Source: CAZWSC01 sp964636385 | Lineage (GTDB): Bacteria > Eisenbacteria > RBG-16-71-46 > CAIMUX01 | Assembly (NCBI GenBank): GCA_964636385.1 | Contig: CAZWSC010000078.1 | Location: 57,009 to 121,008, forward strand | Direction of reading: 5' to 3' | Length of the DNA: 64,000 bases | Shown: one piece after another, positions 52,118-61,066 of the stretch | How positions within the stretch are numbered: position 1 is the stretch's first letter | Layout of the letters: each line of letters opens with the position of its first letter | The notes under the pieces: model-generated | Told to the model about the DNA's origin: nothing | The model's database searches: none | Seen by the model: only the letters and a program-made list of their open reading frames with translations | Program-made: the position numbers and the translations under genes

Positions 52118-54406
52118 GTGTTCGGACTGAACTTTCTCAACCAGATCTTCCTTATCGGCACGGCCGCAGCCGCGCTGCCGATCCTCATACACCTGTTCAG
52201 CCGGCGACGGGCGCGGGAGATCGAGTTCTCCAGCCTCGAGTACCTCCAGGAGATATCGCGGAAGAAGGTTCGCCGCCTGCGCATGAGGCAATGGATCCTG
52301 CTGGCCCTGCGCGTCCTCATCGTGGCCCTGTTCGCCATGGCGATGAGTCGGCCCGTCCTGCCCGGCGGAGAAGGTGGCGGCGGCCGCGGCAGCACCACGA
52401 TGGCGATCCTGCTGGACAACTCCTACTCCATGGCCGCTGCGGATCCCCGCCTTCTGGGTGGCATGCCTGCACACCTCCAGCCGGTGGGGGATGCAGGCCG
52501 GGAATCCACCGTGCGCGAGGCGGGAACCCTTTACCAGGCTGCCAGGGAGCGGGCGCTGCAGATCCTCGATATCTCGAGGGAGGGGGACCGGGCCATCCTT
52601 GCGACCTCGGGAACCCCGGTGTCGCTTCCGTTCCAGACTCCCGTGGCGGATGCCGCGCTGCTGGGTCGTGAGATCGAGCGCGCGCCTCTCGTCGCCACGG
52701 GTGCGGACTTTCCTTCTGCGGTCGAGCAACTCCTCGAGGCGATTCGGACGGCGCGCACCGTGAACAGGGAGCTCTTCCTCATCTCCGACTTCCAGCGCGC
52801 AGACATGGACGCCTGGATGCGCATGATCGAGTCCGGGAGCGCGCGCCGAGGGCAGGATGGAGACAGCGTGTGGGTTTCCGGCGGTCTGGATCTGCCGGAG
52901 GACCTGGCGGTCTATCTCGTCCCCATTCGCGGGGAACCGCAGGAAAACGTCGCGATGGAGCGGATGCGTTACCAGCCCCTCGGAGGAGTGAGGGGAGGGG
53001 GCGAGCTTGTGGTTACGCTGATCAACCACGGCGAGTCCCCGGTGACCGATCGCGCGATTCGCGCCACTGTTGCGGGCGGCGACAGGGTTCCGCTGGCGGA
53101 CGGGCTCTTCAGCCTGGCCCCCAGGGGGCGCAGCGATGTGGCCCTGGACCTCGACTTCCTCCCCGACGACGGGGCGATCGAGGTCCGGCTGGGCGCCGAT
53201 CCCCTGGAGTGGGACAACCGGGGGTACCTCGTGGTCGGAGCACCAGGCGCCCGCAGGGTCCTGCTGGTTACACACGATGCATCGACCGACGCAGCGGCGC
53301 GCCCGCCCGCCTCGCAAGGTGCCGGTGGCGCCGTTCCCGGCCGGGCCGCCGGCGCCGACGGGGGAGGAGGAAGGTTCCTCTCCGCGGCGCTCGACCCGGA
53401 CGGCACCGGGGAGTTTTTCCAGGTGCTTGAGGCGGACCCCGAGATTCTTGCCCGCCCGGAGTCGTGGAACCAGGTCGACGTCGTGATCCTCTCGAACATC
53501 GGGCGGATTTCGGAGCAGTCGGTCGAGAACCTCCGCCGGTTCCGGCAGTCGGGCGGAGGAATATTCATCGCGCTCGGCGATCATGTGGATCCGCGCTATT
53601 ACAACACCGCGATACTCTCACGCCTCGGTACGATCGAGCTTCTGAACATCTCCGCGGAGCATGAAGCGGGCGTCTTCCGCAGCCTGAGGCCGGGCGCCCT
53701 TTCACATCCCATCTTCTCCGGCTTCCCCATCGCACCCGGTGAGGACCTTGGCTCGGCAAGGTTCGAAAGGCTGGTTCACTGCCGCGGCGGAAGCGACGCA
53801 ATCGTTGTTGCCGAGTTCGGGCGCGGCGTCCCGGCGATCCTCGAGGAGGATGGGCTCATCCTCTTCACCAGCAGCCTGGACGGCATCTGGAACGACTTCG
53901 TCACGAGCGCCTCCTTCCCGCCTCTCCTGCACAAGATGATCCTGCACCTGGCAGGCAGGGGCGGGGGGAGGGAGCGCGCCGGCCTGGTGGGCGGACGACT
54001 CGAGACGCAGTTGGCGCTGGATTCCTTCCGCGGTCCGGTCGTGTGCGTCGACCCGGCGGGCACACAACTGCCGGTGGAGGAGATCCCCGTGGAGCGGATG
54101 GTGCGGCTGAGGTCGGCTCCCACTGTGCTGCCCGGCATACACCGATTCGTGGACTCGGGCGACAGGGTTGTCGCTTCCTTCGCCGTGAACCTGGATCCGG
54201 CTGAGGGGGATCTCACACCGGTCGAGAGGTCTGTTCTAAGGCGAATCTTCGGGGAGAGGGCGCGGTTCCTGGAGCCGGGCCGCCCGGTCACACGCGATCT
54301 GCTGGCCGGGGCGCACGGACGTGAGATATGGCGATGGCTCCTGGTCATGGTACTGGGACTCCTTGCCGTCGAGTCAGTGATCGGGCGGGGGAGGCTGCTG
54401 GGATAG
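52118..54406 (+). CDS. BatA/aerotolerance-type membrane protein with VWA and amidotransferase-like domains
   Basis: 762-residue inner-membrane protein. N-terminus matches the BatA domain: LNQIFLIGTAAAALPILIHLFSRRRAREIEFSSLEYLQE, then helix 2 (WILLALRVLIVALFAMAMSRPVL). A VWA-like domain follows with MAILLDNSYSM metal-site motif and ELFLISDFQRADMDAW. A CARDB-like beta domain (GGELVVTLINHGESPVTDRAIRATV) and a class-I glutamine-amidotransferase-like domain (~430-560, VDVVILSNIGRISEQSVENLRRFRQSGGGIFIALGD) come next, and a final helix near the C-terminus (WRWLLVMVLGLLAVESVIG). GTG start with GGAG 6 bases upstream. It follows moxR and DUF58, so it is likely the membrane component of that system. Confidence 0.9.
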   Translation: MFGLNFLNQIFLIGTAAAALPILIHLFSRRRAREIEFSSLEYLQEISRKKVRRLRMRQWILLALRVLIVALFAMAMSRPVLPGGEGGGGRGSTTMAILLDNSYSMAAADPRLLGGMPAHLQPVGDAGRESTVREAGTLYQAARERALQILDISREGDRAILATSGTPVSLPFQTPVADAALLGREIERAPLVATGADFPSAVEQLLEAIRTARTVNRELFLISDFQRADMDAWMRMIESGSARRGQDGDSVWVSGGLDLPEDLAVYLVPIRGEPQENVAMERMRYQPLGGVRGGGELVVTLINHGESPVTDRAIRATVAGGDRVPLADGLFSLAPRGRSDVALDLDFLPDDGAIEVRLGADPLEWDNRGYLVVGAPGARRVLLVTHDASTDAAARPPASQGAGGAVPGRAAGADGGGGRFLSAALDPDGTGEFFQVLEADPEILARPESWNQVDVVILSNIGRISEQSVENLRRFRQSGGGIFIALGDHVDPRYYNTAILSRLGTIELLNISAEHEAGVFRSLRPGALSHPIFSGFPIAPGEDLGSARFERLVHCRGGSDAIVVAEFGRGVPAILEEDGLILFTSSLDGIWNDFVTSASFPPLLHKMILHLAGRGGGRERAGLVGGRLETQLALDSFRGPVVCVDPAGTQLPVEEIPVERMVRLRSAPTVLPGIHRFVDSGDRVVASFAVNLDPAEGDLTPVERSVLRRIFGERARFLEPGRPVTRDLLAGAHGREIWRWLLVMVLGLLAVESVIGRGRLLG

Positions 54407-54459
54407 GGCCTGGCTCCATCCCGGTTCAGCGGCGCACCCGTGCAGTGAGATCACGCCAT

Positions 54460-54478
54460 GTGAAGATCCGTGAAGATC
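54460..54478. repeat. tandem 9-bp direct repeat upstream of a promoter
   Basis: GTGAAGATC occurs at 54460-54468 and 54470-54478, i.e. with a 10-bp period (one helical turn), ending 5 bp before the -35 element. This is where an activator might bind. Confidence 0.5.
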
Positions 54479-54483
54479 GGCGC

Positions 54484-54512
54484 TTGCATTGCCGATGAAT
54501 CTGGCCAATGAT
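54484..54512 (+). promoter_or_regulatory. promoter candidate for the small ORF and PcfJ-like gene
   Basis: TTGCAT (54484-54489), 17-bp spacer, AATGAT (54507-54512). Start expected near 54519, ~73 nt before the small ORF. Confidence 0.4.
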
Positions 54513-54591
54513 CCCTTCTTGGCCATAATGACTGTGGCGATATCTTTGAGTAATCGACCGTCTCCAACACGAGCCGGAAGGAGGTGAAACC

Positions 54592-54735
54592 GTGGCGCAT
54601 CACGACCCGCAGCAAGTCCACAGCAGGATTGCGCGACCCAGATCCACTATCCGAAGCAGGCGACAGGACGACGGGAGTCGTCCCGTTCCATCAAACCGCA
54701 GGATCGGGTCGCGGTCTGCGACGGTATTGTGGTGA
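54592..54735 (+). CDS. small arginine/serine-rich ORF with ideal ribosome-binding site
   Basis: A 47-residue ORF beginning GTG GCG CAT CAC. It is preceded by GGAAGGAGGTGAAACC, a near-perfect Shine-Dalgarno sequence with correct spacing, the best in the window. The product is very basic and R/S-rich (RIARPRSTIRSRRQDDGSRP) with no recognisable domain. It lies 147 bp upstream of the PcfJ-like gene and may be a small protein, a leader peptide that controls that gene, or a decayed remnant. The absence of database knowledge keeps confidence moderate. Confidence 0.45.
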   Translation: MAHHDPQQVHSRIARPRSTIRSRRQDDGSRPVPSNRRIGSRSATVLW

Positions 54736-54881
54736 CCACCGGTTTCCACCCCAATCGCTGAGCGCGCAGAGCGCACCCTTTCCCGCCATTCAGCCTGACG
54801 CTGACCGCCGGGTCGTGACCCTGCGGTGTGGATCCTTGCGCCCCAGGGCGCGGATTCCTGCGATCGGGCTTGGAGGTGGAC

Positions 54882-56210
54882 ATGGGCAGGAAGGGGAAGC
54901 GGCGCCGGATCACCCGTGCGCTGCGAAAGGAAATTGCTGCGCGTGCCAATAACGGCAAGAGCATCGAGAGGCAGCGCAGGCAGGCGCTCGTCAGCGAGCA
55001 GGGAGAGCAGAGAGCTCGTATCACGGATGCAAGGCGCAGTGCGAAGAGCGCTGATCCGACGGTCTGCTGGGATCGCGCCGTAATGCGCGAGCCGGCGCTC
55101 GGGGAGTGTGGAGAGCGCCTGGAGCAGGTTCGCGGGCTGTACCTGGCCGTGACCGGACGCCGTCCGAGGCTGGCTGATGCGCCATACGTCCGGCTGCTGC
55201 CCAGGCTGGCCCATGCGGACTGGCGCAGCGATCCCGGAAGCTGGGAGCCGGAGGGGAGGGGCAGCGAGTCCGCAGTGCAGTCCCTGGTCGCCCACCTGCT
55301 CGGGCCCTATCCGGTTCCGCAGTTTCTCATCGACTCGCTGATGCGGCCTTCGCTCCCATGCGGGGATGTCAAGGCGCAGGTGGGGCTCATCGGAATGCTG
55401 GCTGATGGCCAGAGCGTCTACCGTCATGCCCGTGGCACGGTCCTGCCTGAGGCGATGACCCGCCGCATGTGCCACGAACTGCTGCAGACGCCGGTCGGGT
55501 ACACAATGGTGGGCGGTATCAGGCGCGCGCAGGCGCTCTGCCACGGCGGAAGCCACGCCCTGCAGCAGGCCCTGACGCATGGGTGGCTGGGCGAGACCCG
55601 CCAGCCCGAGAACTTCTGGGATCGAGCGATTCACTGGTTCTGCAGGCAGCAGGCGCTGGATGTGACGCAGATCGACCCGGTCTGCGACTACCTGGCGTAC
55701 GAAGTGCAGCGCAATCCCGAATACAGCTTTGCCGGAAGAACCTGGTGTTCCGTCATGCGCTCCATGGAGCTGTGGCACCGCATGCTGGCACGGCAGAACG
55801 CAGGGCTGGTAGCTGCCGGCGGAAAGAACACTACGGCCGGGGAGTGCGTTGTCTACAAGCCGTCCGGGCTGAGGGGCGGGAGCTGGACTTTGCCGGTCAG
55901 GATGAGAGGGAAGGAGGTGGGGCACCAGGAGTGGGTCATGCGGGAAATTCTCGATTCGCACTCTCTTCTCGACGAGGGACGCGCGATGTGCCACTGCGTT
56001 TCGATTTACGGACGGCAGGTCCGGAACGGCGGGACTTCCATCTGGTCGCTGTTGTGTAACCGCAAGCGCAAGCTCACACTGGAGGTCGACAACAGGCGCA
56101 GGGCCATTCTGCAGATCCGGGGGAAGTCCAACCGGCTGGCCGAGTCCGGCGAGTTCAGGATCGTCCGGACCTGGGCGGATCAGAACCGCCTCCTGATCCT
56201 GCGTCAGTGA
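54882..56210 (+). CDS. PcfJ-like protein
   Basis: Protein of 442 residues whose C-terminal ~110 residues resemble the PcfJ family (named from conjugative plasmid pCF10): HSLLDEGRAMCHCVSIYGRQVRNGGTSIWSLL...RKLTLEV followed by an ILQIRGKSNR block. The middle is helical and unrecognised. The first ~45 residues are very basic (GRKGKRRRITRALRKEIAAR). ATG 54882 has GGAGG 7 bases upstream; the frame to 54828 is less supported. PcfJ proteins occur on plasmids, phages and scattered in chromosomes, with unknown activity. No other conjugation or phage gene is near, so mobility is not shown. Function unknown. Confidence 0.7.
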   Translation: MGRKGKRRRITRALRKEIAARANNGKSIERQRRQALVSEQGEQRARITDARRSAKSADPTVCWDRAVMREPALGECGERLEQVRGLYLAVTGRRPRLADAPYVRLLPRLAHADWRSDPGSWEPEGRGSESAVQSLVAHLLGPYPVPQFLIDSLMRPSLPCGDVKAQVGLIGMLADGQSVYRHARGTVLPEAMTRRMCHELLQTPVGYTMVGGIRRAQALCHGGSHALQQALTHGWLGETRQPENFWDRAIHWFCRQQALDVTQIDPVCDYLAYEVQRNPEYSFAGRTWCSVMRSMELWHRMLARQNAGLVAAGGKNTTAGECVVYKPSGLRGGSWTLPVRMRGKEVGHQEWVMREILDSHSLLDEGRAMCHCVSIYGRQVRNGGTSIWSLLCNRKRKLTLEVDNRRRAILQIRGKSNRLAESGEFRIVRTWADQNRLLILRQ

Positions 56211-56259
56211 AGCGCCTCGCGCATGGACCGCGCACCTCGGCCGGCGCTATCCTCCGCCC

Positions 56260-57531
56260 ATGCCGTGGATCGCCGATCTCCACATACACTCCCGCTTCTC
56301 GCTGGCCACCAGCCGGGATCTAAGCTTCGCTAGCCTGCACAGGTCAGCGTTGCGCAAGGGGATCCGGCTGGTCGGTACAGGCGATTGTACGCACCCGGGA
56401 TGGATGCTCGAAATCCGCGAAGAGCTCGAGCCGGATGGTTCGGGCTTCCTGCGCCTCAAGCCGGCGCTTGCGCGGGATGCTGAAGCGGACATTCCCCCTT
56501 CGTGCAGGGGGGATGTCCGTTTCGTCCTGCAGACCGAGATCAGCAGCATATACAGGCGCGATGGCCGGGTGCGCAGGATCCACAACCTGGTCTTTCTCCC
56601 GTCGCTCGAAGCGGCGGACCGTCTCGCACTGAGGCTCTCTGCAATCGGCAACCTGGCTTCCGACGGCAGGCCGATCCTCAAGCTGGATGCCCGCGATCTT
56701 CTCGAGATCGTACTGGAGACGGATCCTGCGGCCTTCCTCGTACCGGCGCACATCTGGACGCCGTGGTACTCCCTCCTCGGATCCCGGTCGGGCTTCGACA
56801 CGATCGAAGAGTGTTTCGGTGATCTTGCGTACGAGGTATTCGCGGTGGAGACCGGCCTGTCGTCTGATCCGCCCATGAACCGGCGTGTAAGCGCGCTCGA
56901 CAGGCTGACTCTGGTGTCCAACTCCGATGCGCACTCTGCGGAGAAACTCGGCAGGGAGGCCAACCTGTTCGAAGACGAGGTTTCGTACGAGGGGATGCTT
57001 CGTGCGCTTCGCACCCGTGAGGACCTGCGAACCGGCCGGGGCTTCGCGGGCACGATCGAGTTCTTCCCCGAGGGCGGAAAGTACCACTTCGACGGTCACC
57101 GCAGGTGCGATGTGCGCCTCGATCCTGAGAAGGGGAGGCTGCCGGGTGACCGGTGTCCGGCGTGCGGCAGGCCTCTCACGATCGGCGTACTCAGCCGTGT
57201 GCTCGAGCTTGCAGACCGGCCCGCGGGGTTCGCGCAGGATGGCGCCCCCGGATCCGAGAGGCTGGTCTGTCTGGCCGACGTCGCCTCGGAGATCCTGGGT
57301 GTCGGGGCGGGAAGCAGGAAGGTAAAGGTTTTCACAGACCGGATGCTGGAGGACCTGGGGCCTGAGTTGTACATACTGCGCGAGGCACCCCTGGAGGATC
57401 TGTGGCGCGCCGGCGGTGAGCTCATGGCCGAGGCGGTGCGCAGGATACGCAGCGGGGATGTGCACCTCGAACCGGGATACGACGGGGTGTACGGCACTGT
57501 GCGGGTGCTGGCCGATCCCGCGGTGGACTGA
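56260..57531 (+). CDS. endonuclease Q (PHP-domain, deaminated-base-specific)
   Basis: PHP-domain protein of 423 residues closely matching the EndoQ family (TIGR00375), which nicks DNA 5' of deaminated bases such as uracil and hypoxanthine. N-terminal PHP metal site IADLHIHSRFSLATSRDL, VGTGDCTHPGW, VLQTEISSIY, VPAHIWTPWYSLLGSRSGFD and LVSNSDAHSAEKLGREAN. Then a C-terminal zinc-ribbon-type segment with RRCDVRLDPEKG...RCPACGRPLTIGVLSRVLELADR. EndoQ is typical of Thermococcales and other archaea and is known from only some bacteria. It stands alone after the PcfJ-like gene. Family assignment is strong from these blocks. Confidence 0.9.
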   Translation: MPWIADLHIHSRFSLATSRDLSFASLHRSALRKGIRLVGTGDCTHPGWMLEIREELEPDGSGFLRLKPALARDAEADIPPSCRGDVRFVLQTEISSIYRRDGRVRRIHNLVFLPSLEAADRLALRLSAIGNLASDGRPILKLDARDLLEIVLETDPAAFLVPAHIWTPWYSLLGSRSGFDTIEECFGDLAYEVFAVETGLSSDPPMNRRVSALDRLTLVSNSDAHSAEKLGREANLFEDEVSYEGMLRALRTREDLRTGRGFAGTIEFFPEGGKYHFDGHRRCDVRLDPEKGRLPGDRCPACGRPLTIGVLSRVLELADRPAGFAQDGAPGSERLVCLADVASEILGVGAGSRKVKVFTDRMLEDLGPELYILREAPLEDLWRAGGELMAEAVRRIRSGDVHLEPGYDGVYGTVRVLADPAVD

Positions 57532-57699
57532 CTGAGCAGCAGACCGTGTGCAAAGACCTGTTGCAGATCCAGGCAGGAGGCATAAGGTAGGACGTCGCAG
57601 AAATCCTGGCCGAACGTCACGGGGCGGCGGCGGGGTCCGGGGAACGGGCTGATGGCACCGGGCGGTGTCATCGGACAGCCACTCACGAGGATTACTGGC

Positions 57700-59709
57700 A
57701 TGCGGCTCGCGACCTGTACGGGTGACATGAGGATCTCCGGGATCCTCCCGGCAGCGGGCGGGCTTCTCAGTGTCGCCGTCGCATGGATCAACCCCGGTGT
57801 CGGCTCGAACACGAGCGCAGTGATCGCCGCACTCATGACCCTGGCGGGTTTCGCGATCACCAGGCGGCCTCTCCTGGGCCGTGGTCTCGCCTCCGCAGCC
57901 CTGGCCGCATGGATCTGGATCACCATGCCGGATCTCTCGGGCTCGCCGGTTGCCGCGCTCCTCTGCTGGCTGCCGGTTGTCTGGCTGCTCGCTGCGCTGT
58001 GGCTGGTGCCTGGGTACCGGAGTCCCCGGCACAGGCTGGATGATCACGCCGATTTCTCCGCGCGGTTGGCGCGGGTCAGGGTTTCTCTGCGTCTCGTTGC
58101 TCCCCTGGTGATCGCTGTCGCCCTCTCACGGGACGATGTCACGGCTCATGCTCATGCGGCCCTGGCCTTGTCGCTGCTTTCGGCGATCGCGTTCACGCTG
58201 CGGGTCCGGCCGGTAAAGGCAGTCGGGTCCCCGTGGCTCGTTGCCATGGCTGCGATCCTCCCCCTGGGCGCGGTGGTGATATGGGGAGGAAGAGACGCTG
58301 GCGATGTGGCCAACGTGCTCCTGTTGCTGGCCGTACTGGTCATCTCGGCATTCGTCCGGGAGAGGGAGCACGGGGGCCTGGTGACATCACCCTGGTGGGA
58401 GCATCTGCTTGATCATCCTGCGAGACAGCTCGTCACGACCTTCCTCCTCCTGATTCTTCTGGGAACGCTTCTGCTTGGTCTGCCGCTGGCTTCCATCAAC
58501 CGGACGCCGGTCGCATTTGTTGACGCGGCCTTCACATCGGTGAGTGCAGTCTGTGTAACCGGTTTGATTGTGCTCGACACCCCGGCAGACTGGAGCGTAT
58601 GGGGACAGGCGGTCATCCTGGTTTTTATCCAGCTTGGCGGACTGGGAATCATGAGTTTCGCGACGGCATTTCTCAGCGCCCTGGGGCAACGCCTTCCGGT
58701 GCGCCAGGAGGGAGCCTTCGCGCACCTGGCCTCTGGAGATAACCGGCGGGACCTCTATGCGGCGGTCAGGACCGTCCTGGTGGTGACGCTGGTGGTGGAA
58801 ATGGCTGGAGCCCTGATTCTGCTGCCGAGGTTTCTGGCAGCCGGCGACAGCCCCGGCCTTGCAGCGTGGCGCAGCGTCTTCACCGCAGTCTCCGCATTCT
58901 GCAACGCAGGGTTCGCGCTGCAGACGGACAGCCTTGCGGGTTATGCGCAGGATCCCTGGGTTCTCCACGCCGTCGGCACGATGATCATCCTGGGTGGGCT
59001 ATCGCCCGCCGTTGTTGTGGGGCTGATGAGGCGGGGGCGGCGCCTTCCCGTACACACCAGGATTGTGCTATGGACGACAGGCGGACTGCTCGCGGTGGGT
59101 GCGCTGCTGTTCGGGGCTTCCGAGTGGAACAATTCCCTGGCAGAGCTGGGGTTCTGGGGGAAGATACACAACACGTGGTTCCAGTCCCTCACCCTCCGGA
59201 CAGCGGGATTCAGCTCAATCGACTTCTCGGCATTGCATCCAGCCACGGTGACGCTCTGCGTGCTGTGGATGTTCATCGGGGGAAGCCCCGGGGGAACGGC
59301 CGGGGGGATCAAGACGACAACCTTCGCCGTGCTGGTTCTTGCGGTTGCGGCAACCGTCCAGGGTCGGCGCAACGTTACGGTCTTCGGCCGTACCATTTCC
59401 CACGCCACGGTCTACCGTGCGGCGAGCGTCGCGACGATCGGGGTTCTCGCAATGGCAGTCATCGTGCTGGCGTTCCAGCTGACCCAGACCATAGAGGTTG
59501 TGTCCGGCATCTTCGAGGTTGCGTCCGCCCTGGGGACCGTCGGTCTGTCGATGGGTGCAACGGGTGCCCTTGATACAGTCGGCAAGATCATCATCATGGT
59601 GGCAATGTTCGCAGGCAGGGTCGGATCGTTGACGCTTATCATGTTCCTGACAGCTCAGCAGCCGGCCTCGTCCCTGCGGGTGCCCGAGGAGAGCGTCGCC
59701 GTTGGCTGA
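57700..59709 (+). CDS. TrkH/KtrB-family potassium transporter subunit
   Basis: Polytopic cation channel-like transporter. Four selectivity-filter repeats can be seen: FTSVSAVCVTGLIV, FTAVSAFCNAGFAL, SLTLRTAGFSS and VASALGTVGLSMG. Conserved segments also include IQLGGLGIMSFATAF and GGSPGGTAGGIKTTTFAVL. The N-terminal ~230 residues are seven or so extra helices not present in basic KtrB/TrkH, possibly a fused membrane domain. The start is uncertain: ATG 57700 has GAGG 9 bases upstream, ATG 57652 and 57727 have poorer sites. Paired with the RCK subunit 14 bp downstream. K+ versus Na+ co-transport cannot be told from sequence. Confidence 0.93.
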   Translation: MRLATCTGDMRISGILPAAGGLLSVAVAWINPGVGSNTSAVIAALMTLAGFAITRRPLLGRGLASAALAAWIWITMPDLSGSPVAALLCWLPVVWLLAALWLVPGYRSPRHRLDDHADFSARLARVRVSLRLVAPLVIAVALSRDDVTAHAHAALALSLLSAIAFTLRVRPVKAVGSPWLVAMAAILPLGAVVIWGGRDAGDVANVLLLLAVLVISAFVREREHGGLVTSPWWEHLLDHPARQLVTTFLLLILLGTLLLGLPLASINRTPVAFVDAAFTSVSAVCVTGLIVLDTPADWSVWGQAVILVFIQLGGLGIMSFATAFLSALGQRLPVRQEGAFAHLASGDNRRDLYAAVRTVLVVTLVVEMAGALILLPRFLAAGDSPGLAAWRSVFTAVSAFCNAGFALQTDSLAGYAQDPWVLHAVGTMIILGGLSPAVVVGLMRRGRRLPVHTRIVLWTTGGLLAVGALLFGASEWNNSLAELGFWGKIHNTWFQSLTLRTAGFSSIDFSALHPATVTLCVLWMFIGGSPGGTAGGIKTTTFAVLVLAVAATVQGRRNVTVFGRTISHATVYRAASVATIGVLAMAVIVLAFQLTQTIEVVSGIFEVASALGTVGLSMGATGALDTVGKIIIMVAMFAGRVGSLTLIMFLTAQQPASSLRVPEESVAVG

Positions 59710-59723
59710 GAGGAGAGGATGAG

Positions 59724-60386
59724 ATGACCAAGCAGGCGCTTGTGATAGGGCTGGGGAGATTCGGCATGTCGGTGGCGAAGGCGCTCCGCGAGCGGGGGGT
59801 CGAGGTGCTGGCAGCCGACCAGGATGAGAATCGTGTCCGGGCGGCGGCCGATCTGGTCTCGGATGCCGTGATCATCGACGCGACCGATGCCGAAGCCCTG
59901 GGCCGCCTGGCTCCCGATCGCCGCGACATCTGTATCTGCGCGCTGGGCGACGATTCGATCCAGGCGTCGATCCTCTGCACTGCGTTGATGCGTGAGATGG
60001 GAGGCAGGCGGGTGATCGCAAGGGCCTCAGATCCGCTGCACGCAAGGGTCCTGAGGCGGGTGGGGGCTCACGAGGTAGTCGACCCCCTGCGTGACTTCGG
60101 CTCCCGGTTCGCCACGCACCTCGTGCATGAGAGCATTCTGGGTGAACTCCCCCTCGGTCCGGATCTCGTGATAACCGAGATGCGTCCATCTCCCCCGATG
60201 GTCGGTCGCACCCTTGCAGAGCTCAACCTTCCAGGGAAGGCGGGTGTTACGGTAGTTGGTGTCCGTACCGGCGAAACCAATGTCGATCTGCCCCGGCCGC
60301 AGCTGCCGCTCTCGGCCAATGACGTTCTCATTGTCGTCTCGAGACCTGGTGCGGTCGCAGCCCTCATAGACGGAGGTGACAGATGA
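59724..60386 (+). CDS. TrkA/KtrA-type RCK regulatory subunit
   Basis: Cytoplasmic nucleotide-binding gate of the potassium transporter encoded just upstream. RCK_N Rossmann domain: ALVIGLGRFGMSVAKALRERGVEVLAADQDENRV (GxGxxG then acidic D for NAD(H)/ATP), IDATDAEALGRL, ICALGDDSIQASILCTALMRE. RCK_C domain: ITEMRPSPPMVGRTLAELNLPGKAGVTVVGVRTGE. 220 residues, typical of KtrA single-RCK proteins. AGAGGAGAGGATGAG precedes the ATG. Its stop overlaps the HAMP protein's ATG by 4 bp. Confidence 0.95.
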   Translation: MTKQALVIGLGRFGMSVAKALRERGVEVLAADQDENRVRAAADLVSDAVIIDATDAEALGRLAPDRRDICICALGDDSIQASILCTALMREMGGRRVIARASDPLHARVLRRVGAHEVVDPLRDFGSRFATHLVHESILGELPLGPDLVITEMRPSPPMVGRTLAELNLPGKAGVTVVGVRTGETNVDLPRPQLPLSANDVLIVVSRPGAVAALIDGGDR

Positions 60387-61066
60387 CGCTTCGGGGGAGC
60401 TTCCTGGTGGGAATCGGCGTGCTCGTCTTGATCCATCTCGCGACCGCGTTCGGGGCCATCGGCCTGCTCATGCGCATGAGCCCTGCAGTACAGGATATCC
60501 TTGCGGAGAACGTGTACTCGACCGAGGCGGCGGAGGATGTCATGGCCTCGCTTCTGCTGTCCGCAACAGGCCGGAAGGACGGCAGCCGGGAGCGGTATTC
60601 CGGCGCTCTTGCCAGGGCAAGGGCCAATGTGACCGAGGAGGGAGAGCTTCCCGCCATCGAAGACCTCGAGCGCCTGGGCCCGGATGCCCTGGCTGGTGAT
60701 CCCGATGCGCTGGTCGGCGCCCTTGCGGCCGCGGAGAAGCTCGCTCGAATAAACCGCGATGCGATGCAGCTCGCCAGTGACCGCGCGCTGAACCTTGGCA
60801 TGACCGGTGCCTGGGCAGCCGTTTCGCTCGCCCTTGCCGGCTTCATGATCAGCATCCTGGTTGTACGCAGGATACTGCGCGGTGTCATCGAACCGGTCGA
60901 AGAGCTGGAACTGGTGATCGATGCCTGCAGACACGGCGACCTCTTTCGCCGCTGCCAGGCGCACACTGCATCCAGGGAGATGCGGCAGGTACTGGAAGCG
61001 GTCAACGAAATGCTGGACAACGCACACAGGGTGAATGAGGAACGGCTGGAGTCCGGCCGCACGTGA
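60383..61066 (+). CDS. membrane protein with two helices and HAMP-like domain, no output domain
   Basis: 227 residues. Helix 1 (~5-30, SFLVGIGVLVLIHLATAFGAIGLLM), an extracytoplasmic helical region (~30-140), helix 2 (~148-170, GMTGAWAAVSLALAGFMISILVV) and a HAMP-like segment (RRILRGVIEPVEELELVIDACRHGDLFRRCQA ... EMRQVLEAVNEMLDNAHRVNEERLES). A histidine kinase, chemoreceptor or cyclase would continue here, but the ORF ends at a stop just where a reversed LolA-like fragment begins (61067). Translationally coupled to the RCK subunit (ATGA). It may be a genuine short sensor for potassium transport or a truncated one. Confidence 0.8.
   Translation: MTLRGSFLVGIGVLVLIHLATAFGAIGLLMRMSPAVQDILAENVYSTEAAEDVMASLLLSATGRKDGSRERYSGALARARANVTEEGELPAIEDLERLGPDALAGDPDALVGALAAAEKLARINRDAMQLASDRALNLGMTGAWAAVSLALAGFMISILVVRRILRGVIEPVEELELVIDACRHGDLFRRCQAHTASREMRQVLEAVNEMLDNAHRVNEERLESGRT

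Larger units (their letters stand above)
54407..54591. other. leader region upstream of the small ORF / PcfJ-like gene
   Basis: 185 bp after the BatA-like gene. It contains a GTGAAGATC direct repeat (54460-54478) and a promoter candidate (54484-54512). There is no terminator-like hairpin for the preceding operon. Confidence 0.5.
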
